The translations under genes and the position numbers were made by a program. From Streptomyces brevispora (GTDB taxonomy: Bacteria; Actinomycetota; Actinomycetes; Streptomycetales; Streptomycetaceae): a stretch of DNA of 64,000 nt. Location: contig NZ_VIWW01000001.1 in NCBI RefSeq assembly GCF_007829885.1, positions 5,952,001 to 6,016,000 of the forward strand, in the 5' to 3' direction. Shown piece by piece: positions 24,226 through 31,783 of the stretch (positions within the stretch are counted from its first letter, which is position 1; the number at the start of each line of letters is the position of its first letter). The notes beneath the pieces were generated by a model, which did no database searches, was not told the origin of the DNA, and saw only the letters and a list, made by a program, of their open reading frames with translations.

Positions 24226-25413
24226 ATGCACACCGAGCCCAACTGGATCACCACACCGATCACCGCCGGCCTCCTGCGCGGCGCGCTGGACCTGGAGCGC
24301 ACCGAGCACGGGGTGCGCCCGCACCGGCTGCCCGCCCGGGCCCGCGCGCAGTGCGCCGACGGACAACTGGCCATGGCGGAGGCCCAGCCCTCCGGTGTAC
24401 GGCTGGTGTTCCGTACCGGAGCCACCGCGATCGAGCTGGACGCACTCCGTACCAAGACGGCCTACCAGGGCGCCCCGCCCCGTCCCGACGGCGTGTACGA
24501 CCTGCTTGTCGACGGCCGCCTCGCGGGGCAGCGGAGCGTGACCGGCGGCAACGTCCTCATGGTCGACATGACCACCGGGTCCGCGGAGACCCGCCCCGGC
24601 CCGGTCGGCACCGTACGGTTCCCCGGACTGCCCGAAGGCGTCAAGGACGTCGAGATCTGGCTGCCGTACAACGAGACGACCGAACTCGTCGCCCTGCGCA
24701 CCGACGCCCCCGTCGAGCCCGCACCGGACCGGGGCCGCAAGGTGTGGCTGCACCACGGCAGTTCGATCAGCCACGGCTCCGACGCCGCGAGCCCCACCAC
24801 GACCTGGCCCGCACTCGCCGCCTCACTCGGCGGCGTGGAACTGATCAATCTGGGCCTGGGCGGCAGCGCGCTGCTCGACCCGTTCACCGCCCGTGCGATG
24901 CGCGACACCTCCGCGGACCTGATCAGCGTCAAGATCGGCATCAACCTCGTCAACACCGACCTGATGCGTCTGCGGGCCTTCACCCCCGCGGTGCACGGAT
25001 TCCTCGACACCATCCGCGAGGGCCACCCCACCACACCGCTCCTGGTCGTCTCGTCCGTCCTGTGCCCCATTCACGAGGACACCCCGGGCCCGAGCGCCCC
25101 GGACTTCAGCAACCTCGGCGAGGGAAGGCTCCAGTTCAAGGCCGCGGGCGACCCCGCGGAACGGGCCGGCGGAAAGCTGACGCTCAACGTCATCCGGGAC
25201 GCCCTGAGCGGCCTCGTCGAGCAGCGCTCGGCCGACGACCCGAACCTGTACTACCTCGACGGCCGCAGCCTTTACGGCGAGCAGGACTGCGCCGAACTGC
25301 CGCTGCCGGACCGGATCCACCCGGACGCCGCCACCCACCGCCGCATGGGCGACCGCTTCGCCGCGCTCGCCTTCGCCCCCGGCGGCCCGTTCAGCGCCGA
25401 CCGCGCTTCCTGA
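24226..25413 (+). CDS. SGNH/GDSL-type esterase, possible carbohydrate acetylesterase
   Basis: 395 residues, no signal peptide. The N-terminal half (about 1-175) is a beta-rich domain. The C-terminal half has the SGNH blocks: HHGSSISHG (catalytic Ser), LGLGGSALLD (Gly), KIGINLVN (Asn) and DRIHPDAATH (Asp/His). Two-domain SGNH proteins of this kind include carbohydrate deacetylases. Plant xyloglucan galactosyl units are often O-acetylated. Given the neighbours, removal of acetyl groups from imported oligosaccharides is a reasonable but untested idea. Confidence 0.85.
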   Translation: MHTEPNWITTPITAGLLRGALDLERTEHGVRPHRLPARARAQCADGQLAMAEAQPSGVRLVFRTGATAIELDALRTKTAYQGAPPRPDGVYDLLVDGRLAGQRSVTGGNVLMVDMTTGSAETRPGPVGTVRFPGLPEGVKDVEIWLPYNETTELVALRTDAPVEPAPDRGRKVWLHHGSSISHGSDAASPTTTWPALAASLGGVELINLGLGGSALLDPFTARAMRDTSADLISVKIGINLVNTDLMRLRAFTPAVHGFLDTIREGHPTTPLLVVSSVLCPIHEDTPGPSAPDFSNLGEGRLQFKAAGDPAERAGGKLTLNVIRDALSGLVEQRSADDPNLYYLDGRSLYGEQDCAELPLPDRIHPDAATHRRMGDRFAALAFAPGGPFSADRAS

Positions 25414-25513
25414 CCGGACAGTCGGCCACGGGCGGGGGCGGCGGCATCAGCCCTGCCCCCGCCCGTCCACCCGGGGCCCACCCCGGCCCACCCCAGCGCA
25501 CCCGGAGCAACCG

Positions 25514-26218
25514 ATGCCGCCGCACATCTCTCCCCGGACCCTCGTCTTCACCCGCACCACGGACTACCGGCACGACTCGATCCCCGACGGCATCGCCGCG
25601 TTCCGCGCACTCGGTGCGGAGCACGGCTTCGCGGTCGACGCGACGGAGGACCCCGCGGTGTTCGAGGACGGGCTGCACGACTACGCGGCCGTGGTCTTCC
25701 TCTCCACCAGCGGGGAGGTCCTCACACCCGCCGGACGCACCGGCCTCCGGGCGTACTGCACGGCGGGCGGCGGCTTCATGGGAGTCCACGCGGCGGCCTG
25801 CACCGAGTACGACTGGCCGTTCTACGGAGAGCTGCTGGGCGCCCGGTTCGACCGGCACCCCGCGTTCCAGCCGGGCACCCTCGTCATCGAGGACCACGAC
25901 CACCCGGCCACCGCCCACCTGGGCGACACCTGGGACCTCGCCGACGAGTGGTACGACTTCCGGGACGACCCGCGCGGCCGGGTGCGAGTGCTCGCCTCCG
26001 CCGACGCGTCCTCGTACGAGGGCGGCACAGGAGTCGACCACCCCCTGGTCTGGACCCGTGAACACGACGGGGCCCGGGTCTTCTACACCGCGCTCGGACA
26101 CGCCCCGCAGGCCTACACGGACCCGGTCTTCCGCGCCCATCTCCTCGGCGGACTCCGCCATGTGATGCACCGGACCCGGGTGTCCCCCGCTTCCCCGACT
26201 CCGCCCGAGCTGCCGTAA
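25514..26218 (+). CDS. ThuA-like protein
   Basis: 234 residues with the ThuA fold (class I glutamine-amidotransferase-like). It shows RTLVFTRTTDYRHDSIPDG at the start, the turn GGGFMGVHAAACTEYDWPFYGELLGARFDRHP in the middle, and FYTALGHAPQAYTDPVFRAHLLGGLRHV at the end. ThuA domains are linked to sugar utilisation (trehalose in rhizobia, 3-keto-glycoside pathways elsewhere). The reaction is not settled. It follows the esterase by 100 bp on the same strand and ends at a shared terminator, so it is the last gene of the locus. Confidence 0.88.
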   Translation: MPPHISPRTLVFTRTTDYRHDSIPDGIAAFRALGAEHGFAVDATEDPAVFEDGLHDYAAVVFLSTSGEVLTPAGRTGLRAYCTAGGGFMGVHAAACTEYDWPFYGELLGARFDRHPAFQPGTLVIEDHDHPATAHLGDTWDLADEWYDFRDDPRGRVRVLASADASSYEGGTGVDHPLVWTREHDGARVFYTALGHAPQAYTDPVFRAHLLGGLRHVMHRTRVSPASPTPPELP

Positions 26219-26225
26219 TCCGCGC

Positions 26226-26259
26226 CGTCAGCCGGGCCGGGTGCCCGGTCCGGCTGACG
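26226..26259. terminator. Bidirectional terminator closing the xyloglucan locus
   Basis: CGTCAGCCGG (26226-26235) pairs with CCGGCTGACG (26250-26259). Further pairing inside gives an almost continuous 15-bp hairpin. It lies between convergent stops at 26218 and 26268. Confidence 0.75.
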
Positions 26260-26267
26260 ACCCGTCC

Positions 26268-27098
26268 TCAGAAGCCCGGCGGGACCCGGGAGGGGCGGCC
26301 GCGGCCGCGGGTCAGCGAGTAGCCGAAGACGGCCGCGAGCGCGCCCAGCACCCCGCCGCCGACGGTCCACAGCCAGCGGTCGGTCCACCAGCCGGAGGCC
26401 CAGCCGTCGTCGGGTTCACCGGCGAGCGGGACCGGGGCGGCCGACGAACCGTCGGCGGCCTGCTCCACGGAGGAAACACCGGGCACCAGCGGCTTGGCGA
26501 GCGTGCCGCCGACGTCCACGGCACCGCCCTTCTCGGCCGACGTGACCTCGACCTCGGTCCGCACCGGCAGACCGAGATCCGCCGAGGGCAGATCGAGGAC
26601 CGTGAGGCGGACGTAGTAGCTGCCGGGCAGCGGGTCGTTGGCCCACGGCTCGGACCAGGCCCTGACGGTGCGCAGGACACAGGTGAGCTCGACCGTCGCG
26701 GCGTCGGCCGCGGCCGTGCCGGTCTGCTTGCCGTACATGCAGGCCTGGCGGCGGCGCAGCCCGTCGTACACGTCGACCTGCCAGGTCGAGGCGCCGTGCC
26801 GGGTGGCGGTCTCGGGCAGGGTGACCTTCGCCTTGACGGTGGCCCGCTGGCCCGCGTCGGCCGGGAACACCCAGTACAGGTAGTCGCCCGTGGAGCCCCC
26901 GGCGGTGGCGATCTGGTTCTGCTGGATCGCGGTGGCGGTACGGAAGGCGGTGCCCGCCTCCGTGGGGCCTGAGCCGTCGCCGGAGGCGCTGGGGCTCGGG
27001 CTCGCCGACGGGTCGTCCGCGACGGCGGCTCCCGCACCGGTCAGCAGGGCGAGGCCGGTCAGCAGGGCGCCCGCGAGTACACGTGTCGTACGGATCAT
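26268..27098 (-). CDS. Exported membrane-anchored protein of unknown function, partner of the VWA protein
   Basis: 276 residues. It has an N-terminal signal peptide (VLAGALLTGLALLTGAGAAVADD), a Ser/Pro linker, an extracytoplasmic beta-rich domain, and a C-terminal membrane helix (WLWTVGGGVLGALAAVFGYSL) with a basic tail. The start ATG 27098 overlaps the stop of the VWA gene (ATGA), and GGAGG lies 10 nt upstream. The obligate pairing suggests the two proteins act together at the cell surface. The family is not recognised. Confidence 0.85.
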   Translation of the reverse strand: MIRTTRVLAGALLTGLALLTGAGAAVADDPSASPSPSASGDGSGPTEAGTAFRTATAIQQNQIATAGGSTGDYLYWVFPADAGQRATVKAKVTLPETATRHGASTWQVDVYDGLRRRQACMYGKQTGTAAADAATVELTCVLRTVRAWSEPWANDPLPGSYYVRLTVLDLPSADLGLPVRTEVEVTSAEKGGAVDVGGTLAKPLVPGVSSVEQAADGSSAAPVPLAGEPDDGWASGWWTDRWLWTVGGGVLGALAAVFGYSLTRGRGRPSRVPPGF

Positions 27099-28366
27099 CG
27101 GTTGGTCCTCCATACGGCGATGCGCCAGCGCGAGATCCAGCCGGTCAGCAGGCCCGCGACCAGTCCGGTGAGGACGAGGACGCCGAGCAGCCACCAGCCG
27201 CGGCCGAGGCCGAACGCGGCGACGTCCGCCGCGTTGTCGGGGCCGTCCACCAGGTCGACGGTCAGCTCGACCGGCATACCGGGAGAGGTCTTCACCGAGG
27301 CGGGGGCCGAGAAGGAGTTGCTGACCTGGAGGCACACGGTCTCCGGGGTCTGCTCGTCGTCCGTGTCCAGTTCGGCCTTCGGGTAGCGCAGTCCGGACGA
27401 GATGGCGTCGGTGCGCCCGGTGCCGGACTCGGAACCCCTGACGATCTCCCGGCCGTGCACGGTCACCGCTCGCAGCAGCATCCCGTAGTCGTTGTTGACG
27501 GCGCGGTCCGCGAAGACACTGACCGAGGCGCGCAGCTCCTGGCCGGGCAGCACGTCCACCCGGTACCAGCGGTGCTCGCCGAACGTCTCGCGGTCGGTGT
27601 AGAGGCCGGCCTTGAGCTGGGGGGCGTCGGTGCAGCTGTCCGCGCCCTTGGTCGCCACCGGGGTGACGACGGGCTCTGCCGCTCGGTCGACCAACTGCTT
27701 TACGCGCCCGGAGAGTTCATCGGCGTGTTGCACGGCGGTGTAGGTGCCGCCGGTGGCCTCAGCGATGCAGGTCAGCTGCTTGCGGATCTTCTCGTTCGGC
27801 ACCAGGCCGAGGGTGTCGATGACCAGGTGGATGCCGCGCGCGGCGATGTCGCGGGCCACTTCGCACGGGTCGAGCGGGCCGCAGGTGTCCTCGCCGTCGC
27901 TGATCAGCACGATCCGGCGGGTGGAGTCGCCGCCCTCCAGATCGTCGGCGGCGCCCAGCAGGGCGGGTCCGATCGGGGTCCAGCCGGTGGGGGCAAGGGT
28001 GGCGACCGCGGTCTTGGCCTCGGTGCGGTCGAGCGGGCCGACCGGGTAGAGCTGCTTGGTGTCCTTGCAGCCGACCTTCCGGTCGTCGCCCGGGTAGTCG
28101 GCGCCGAGGGTGCGGATGCCGAGCTGCACCTGCTCGGGCACCGCGTCCAGGACCTCGTTGAACGCCTGCTTCGCCGCGGTCATCCGGGACTGGCCGTCGA
28201 TGTCTCGGGTCCGCATGGAGCCGCTGACATCGAGCACCAGCTCGACCTTGGGGGACGCTGTGGTGGGCGGTTCATCGGCTGCGGCGGGGAGGGCCGAGCC
28301 GAGCCCGGCGGTCAGGGTGGCGAGCAGAATGCCCACCCCGACCGTCAGCCTTCTTCTTATGATCAT
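27095..28366 (-). CDS. Secreted von Willebrand factor A domain protein, membrane anchored
   Basis: 423 residues with a signal peptide and a VWA domain at about residues 40-215. The MIDAS motif DVSGSMRTRD and the later SDGEDTCGP are intact, so it should bind a divalent metal. A beta-rich region follows, then a C-terminal membrane helix (GWWLLGVLVLTGLVAGLLTGW) and short basic tail. Topology is outside the cell with a C-terminal anchor. It is coupled to the downstream membrane protein. It could be an adhesion or protein-assembly factor; the role is unknown. Confidence 0.9.
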   Translation of the reverse strand: MIIRRRLTVGVGILLATLTAGLGSALPAAADEPPTTASPKVELVLDVSGSMRTRDIDGQSRMTAAKQAFNEVLDAVPEQVQLGIRTLGADYPGDDRKVGCKDTKQLYPVGPLDRTEAKTAVATLAPTGWTPIGPALLGAADDLEGGDSTRRIVLISDGEDTCGPLDPCEVARDIAARGIHLVIDTLGLVPNEKIRKQLTCIAEATGGTYTAVQHADELSGRVKQLVDRAAEPVVTPVATKGADSCTDAPQLKAGLYTDRETFGEHRWYRVDVLPGQELRASVSVFADRAVNNDYGMLLRAVTVHGREIVRGSESGTGRTDAISSGLRYPKAELDTDDEQTPETVCLQVSNSFSAPASVKTSPGMPVELTVDLVDGPDNAADVAAFGLGRGWWLLGVLVLTGLVAGLLTGWISRWRIAVWRTNR

Positions 28367-28643
28367 CGCCGGATAGTAGTGAACATCAGTTCCCTATCCC
28401 AAACCGGTGTGCTGGCCGTCACGCCCGCTTGTACGGTACGCACGACGGATTGTGACAACCGGTCAGCCCTCTCGGCCCCCTCGGTCCCTCGGCCGCGTCA
28501 GCCCTCTCGGCCCCCTCGGCCGCGTCGGCCCTGCCTCCAGGCTTTGTCGCCTGGTTCTGCCTTCGGCCTTGCTTTCCGGTTCTGTCTTCCGGTTCTGTCT
28601 CCGGGCATTGCCTCCTGGCCCCGGCGGCTCCAGGCCCTTGCGC
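28367..28643. repeat. Gene-free spacer with short direct repeats
   Basis: Between the VWA start and the xylB stop. A 23-bp unit starting GTCAGCCCTCTCGGC at 28462 recurs at 28497 (period 35). The unit CCGGTTCTGTCT occurs twice in tandem around 28579-28604. The segment near 28367-28400 is A/T-rich and probably holds the VWA promoter. I see no gene. Confidence 0.6.
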
Positions 28644-30137
28644 TCAGCCCGTCGTCCGGTCCGCGCTCAGCAGCGGTCCCGTCGCCCGGTCCAGTACCGA
28701 GCCGATCCGCGCCCAGGTGGTCAGGTCCCTTTCGACCGCCTCCAGTTGCAGGTCCTCGCCGGTCTTCCAGCCGGTGGCGACCGTGACCGGATCCGTACCC
28801 GTGGCGGCCGACGCCGCGAGCGCGGCCGCGCCCACGGCGACGAGTTCGCCGCTCGCCGGCACGGTCACCGGCCGCCCGGACAGCCGCCGGACGGTCTCCA
28901 CCCACCGGTGCCCCTGGGCGCCGCCGCCGATCAGCAGCAGCGGCCGGGCCGCCACCTCGGGATCTGCCGGGTCGAGCCCGCAGGCCCGGAGCAGTTCGTC
29001 GAGCGCGCGCAGCACGGTGAAGACCGCGCCCTCGTAGGCGGCGCCCAGAAGCTGCTGGGGGGTGGTGTCGTGCCTCAGCCCGGTGAGGAGGCCGGAGGCG
29101 GTGGGCAGGTCGGGGGTGCGTTCGCCGTCCAGATAGGGCAGGAGCACGGCCTCCCCGCCGGGGGCGGCGTCGGCGCGGTCCAGACCGAGCAGCGCGGCGA
29201 CCTTGTCCACCGCGAGCGTGCAGTTGAGGGTGCAGGCCAGCGGGAGGTACGTGCCGTCGGCCGCGGCGAAGCCGGAGAGCGCGGGCGAGGCGGGTCGGGT
29301 CCGGGATGCGGCGAAGACCGTGCCCGAGGTGCCGAGGCTGAGGACCGGGTGGTCGAGAAGTCCGGCGCCGCCGAGCCCGAGGCCGACGGCGGCGCTCATG
29401 TTGTCACCGGTGCCCGCCGCGACGGCGATACCGGCGGGCAGGCCGAGCGCCCCGGCCGCCCCGGCGGTCAGTGACCCGATGCGGGCCGCCCCGCTCGAAG
29501 CCACCTCCGGCAGCAACGCGGGCTCGATGGCGAGGAGTTCGAGCACCTCGGGGTCGTAGGCGCCGGTCGCGGTGGAGTACCAGGAGGTGCCGGACGCATC
29601 GCCCGGATCGGTGACGGCGTGGCCGGACAGCCGCTCGGTCAGGAAGTCGTGGGGCAGGCGGATCGCCGCGGTCGCCGCGGCGGTCTCCGGTTCGTTCTCC
29701 CGCAGCCACTGCCACTTCGACGCCGTCATCGCGGCCACCGGCACCGATCCGGTGCGCGCGGTCCAGGCGTCGGCCCCGCCCAGCGCGGCGGTCAGGGCTG
29801 CGGCCTGCGGGGCGGAGCGGGTGTCGTTCCACAGGAGTGCCGGGCGCAGCGGACCGCCGTCCGCGTCCAGCACGACCAGGCCGTGCTGCTGTCCGGCGAC
29901 GGCGATCCCGGTGACGGCCGTGGCGGGGACGCCGGACTCCTTGAGCCCGGCGGCGACCGCGTCGCGCAGCGCCTGCCACCACACCTCGGGGTCCGTCTCG
30001 CGGGCCCCTCCCTCACCGGTGACGACATGCGGGGCGCGGCCGACGGCGAGCAGCCGGCCGGTCGAGACGTCGACGAACGCCGCTTTGGTGGACTGGGTGG
30101 AGCTGTCCACACCGATGACGACGGTATGCGGCGGCAT
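28644..30137 (-). CDS. xylB: Xylulokinase
   Basis: 497 residues, FGGY family. N-terminal phosphate loop GVDSSTQSTKAAFVD, substrate region LPHDFLTERLSG, hinge GTGDNMSAAVGLG, and C-terminal adenosine motif LLIGGGAQGHRWVETVRRLSG. It phosphorylates D-xylulose to xylulose 5-phosphate for the pentose phosphate pathway. The second Met (30137) is preferred because GAGGT precedes it by 5 nt; a start 12 bp earlier is possible. It is divergent from xylose isomerase across a 260-bp regulatory region. The GH31 alpha-xylosidase upstream would supply the xylose. Confidence 0.93.
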   Translation of the reverse strand: MPPHTVVIGVDSSTQSTKAAFVDVSTGRLLAVGRAPHVVTGEGGARETDPEVWWQALRDAVAAGLKESGVPATAVTGIAVAGQQHGLVVLDADGGPLRPALLWNDTRSAPQAAALTAALGGADAWTARTGSVPVAAMTASKWQWLRENEPETAAATAAIRLPHDFLTERLSGHAVTDPGDASGTSWYSTATGAYDPEVLELLAIEPALLPEVASSGAARIGSLTAGAAGALGLPAGIAVAAGTGDNMSAAVGLGLGGAGLLDHPVLSLGTSGTVFAASRTRPASPALSGFAAADGTYLPLACTLNCTLAVDKVAALLGLDRADAAPGGEAVLLPYLDGERTPDLPTASGLLTGLRHDTTPQQLLGAAYEGAVFTVLRALDELLRACGLDPADPEVAARPLLLIGGGAQGHRWVETVRRLSGRPVTVPASGELVAVGAAALAASAATGTDPVTVATGWKTGEDLQLEAVERDLTTWARIGSVLDRATGPLLSADRTTG

Positions 30138-30397
30138 GGCTGACCTCATTCTCTGGCCTCAGGGTTCCGGGTTCCGGGCTTCGGGCTTCGGGCTTCGGGT
30201 TCACGCCCTGCGGGTATTTGATCGTACGGAGAACAAATTAGGTGATCGAACCTGCGGAAAACAGAGGGTGGAGTGGATTTGCGGCGAGGGGGTTACGTCG
30301 CCAGGGTGGTCCGTGCATGATTAGTCATGACACTGAACAAATTGAGGTTCGGCCGCCCGACCGGCTGCGGACCCTTGGCACCGAAGGCGGATGGACC
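30138..30397. promoter_or_regulatory. xylB-xylA divergent promoter region
   Basis: This A/T-rich island contains GAACAAATT twice in direct orientation (30231-30239 and 30335-30343), one copy toward each gene. It also has a dyad CATGA-TTAG-TCATG at 30316-30329. The two GAACAAATT copies are candidate ROK-repressor half-sites controlling both genes. Two 8-bp runs of GGGCTTCG/GGGTTCCG type repeats lie next to xylB. Individual promoter elements could not be fixed. Confidence 0.55.
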
Positions 30398-31567
30398 ATG
30401 ACCGAACGCTTCACCCCCACCCCGCAGGACAAGTTCACCTTCGGCCTGTGGACCGTGGGGTGGCAGGGGCGCGACCCGTTCGGCGACGCGACCCGGGCGG
30501 CGATCGACCCGGTCGACTCCGTCCAGCGGCTCGCGGAGCTCGGTGCCTACGGTGTCACGTTCCACGACGACGACCTGATCCCGTTCGGCTCGACGGACTC
30601 CGAGCGCGAAGGCATCGTGAAGCGGTTCCGGCAGTCGCTGGACGCCGCCGGTCTCAAGGTCCCCATGGCGACGACGAACCTGTTCACGCACCCCGTCTTC
30701 AAGGACGGCGGCTTCACGGCCAACGACCGTGACGTCCGCCGGTTCGCGCTGCGGAAGGTCATCCGCAACATCGACCTCGCCGTCGAGCTGGGCGCCGAGA
30801 CGTACGTGGCCTGGGGCGGCCGCGAGGGTGCGGAGTCCGGCGGCGCCAAGGACGTGCGGGTCGCGCTGGACCGGATGAAGGAGGCGTTCGACCTGCTCGG
30901 CGAGTACGTCGTCGACCAGGGCTACGACCTCCGGTTCGCCATCGAGCCCAAGCCGAACGAGCCGCGCGGCGACATTCTCCTGCCGACCGTCGGCCACGCC
31001 CTGGCCTTCATCGAGCGCCTGGAGCGCCCGGAGCTGTACGGCGTGAACCCGGAGGTCGGTCACGAGCAGATGGCCGGACTGAACTTCGCGCACGGCATCG
31101 CGCAGGCGATCTGGGCGGGCAAGCTCTTCCACATCGACCTCAACGGCCAGTCCGGCATCAAGTACGACCAGGACCTCCGCTTCGGCGCCGGCGACCTGCG
31201 CCAGGCCTTCTGGCTCGTCGACCTCCTGGAGACGGCCGGCTACGCGGGCCCGCGCCACTTCGACTTCAAGCCGCCGCGGACCGAGGACTACGACGGCGTC
31301 TGGGCCTCGGCCGCGGGCTGTATGCGCAACTACCTGATCCTCAAGGAGCGTGCCGCCGCCTTCCGCGCCGACCCGGCCGTGCAGGAGGCGCTGCGCGCGT
31401 CCCGGCTGGACGAGCTGGCGCAGCCCACCGCCGCCGACGGCGTGGCCGCACTGCTGGCCGACCGCACCGCCTACGAGGACTTCGACGTGACGGCCGCGGC
31501 GGAGCGCGGCATGGCGTTCGAGGCTCTGGACCAGCTGGCGATGGACCACCTGCTCGGGGTGCGCTGA
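30398..31567 (+). CDS. xylA: Xylose isomerase
   Basis: 389 residues, matching the classical Streptomyces glucose/xylose isomerase (about 388). All landmarks are present: catalytic His in VTFHDDDL (H56), metal ligands in IEPKPNEPRGDI, NPEVGHEQMAG and FHIDLNGQ, and the C-terminal HFDFKPPR. It converts D-xylose to D-xylulose, and works as a metal-dependent tetramer. ATG 30398 with GAAGGCGGA upstream gives the family start; the 52-codon upstream extension is not supported. It is followed by a very strong terminator. Confidence 0.97.
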   Translation: MTERFTPTPQDKFTFGLWTVGWQGRDPFGDATRAAIDPVDSVQRLAELGAYGVTFHDDDLIPFGSTDSEREGIVKRFRQSLDAAGLKVPMATTNLFTHPVFKDGGFTANDRDVRRFALRKVIRNIDLAVELGAETYVAWGGREGAESGGAKDVRVALDRMKEAFDLLGEYVVDQGYDLRFAIEPKPNEPRGDILLPTVGHALAFIERLERPELYGVNPEVGHEQMAGLNFAHGIAQAIWAGKLFHIDLNGQSGIKYDQDLRFGAGDLRQAFWLVDLLETAGYAGPRHFDFKPPRTEDYDGVWASAAGCMRNYLILKERAAAFRADPAVQEALRASRLDELAQPTAADGVAALLADRTAYEDFDVTAAAERGMAFEALDQLAMDHLLGVR

Positions 31568-31592
31568 CCTTCACCGCACCGGTTGAGGCTGT

Positions 31593-31635
31593 GACAGAGG
31601 GGACGGACGCGTGCGGCGCGTCCGTCCCCTCTGTC
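31593..31635 (+). terminator. Terminator after xylA
   Basis: A perfect 19-bp stem (31593-31611 with 31617-31635) closes a 5-nt loop, 26 bp after the xylA stop. Confidence 0.85.
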
Positions 31636-31655
31636 CACCACGGCTCAACTCCGTC

Positions 31656-31772
31656 GGCCGCGACCTCACCGTGTCCGCGACGGTTCAGGTCCGCGGCCGC
31701 GACCTCACCGTGTCCGCGACGGTTCAGGTCCGTCGGCCTCGATCTCACCCTGTGCGCGACGGTTCGACTCTC
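31656..31772. repeat. Three tandem copies of a 39-40 bp unit
   Basis: Units starting GGCCGCGACCTCACCGTGTC begin at 31656 and 31695 (near identical). A diverged third begins at 31735 (GGCCTCGATCTCACCCTGTG). The array fills the gap between the xylA terminator and the stop of the convergent ROK gene. No coding role is evident. Confidence 0.7.
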
Positions 31773-31783
31773 TCCGTCCCGGC

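Noticed and set aside
31656..31772. CRISPR-like array
   Set aside because: Units are adjacent with no unique spacers, and no cas genes are present; it is an ordinary tandem repeat.
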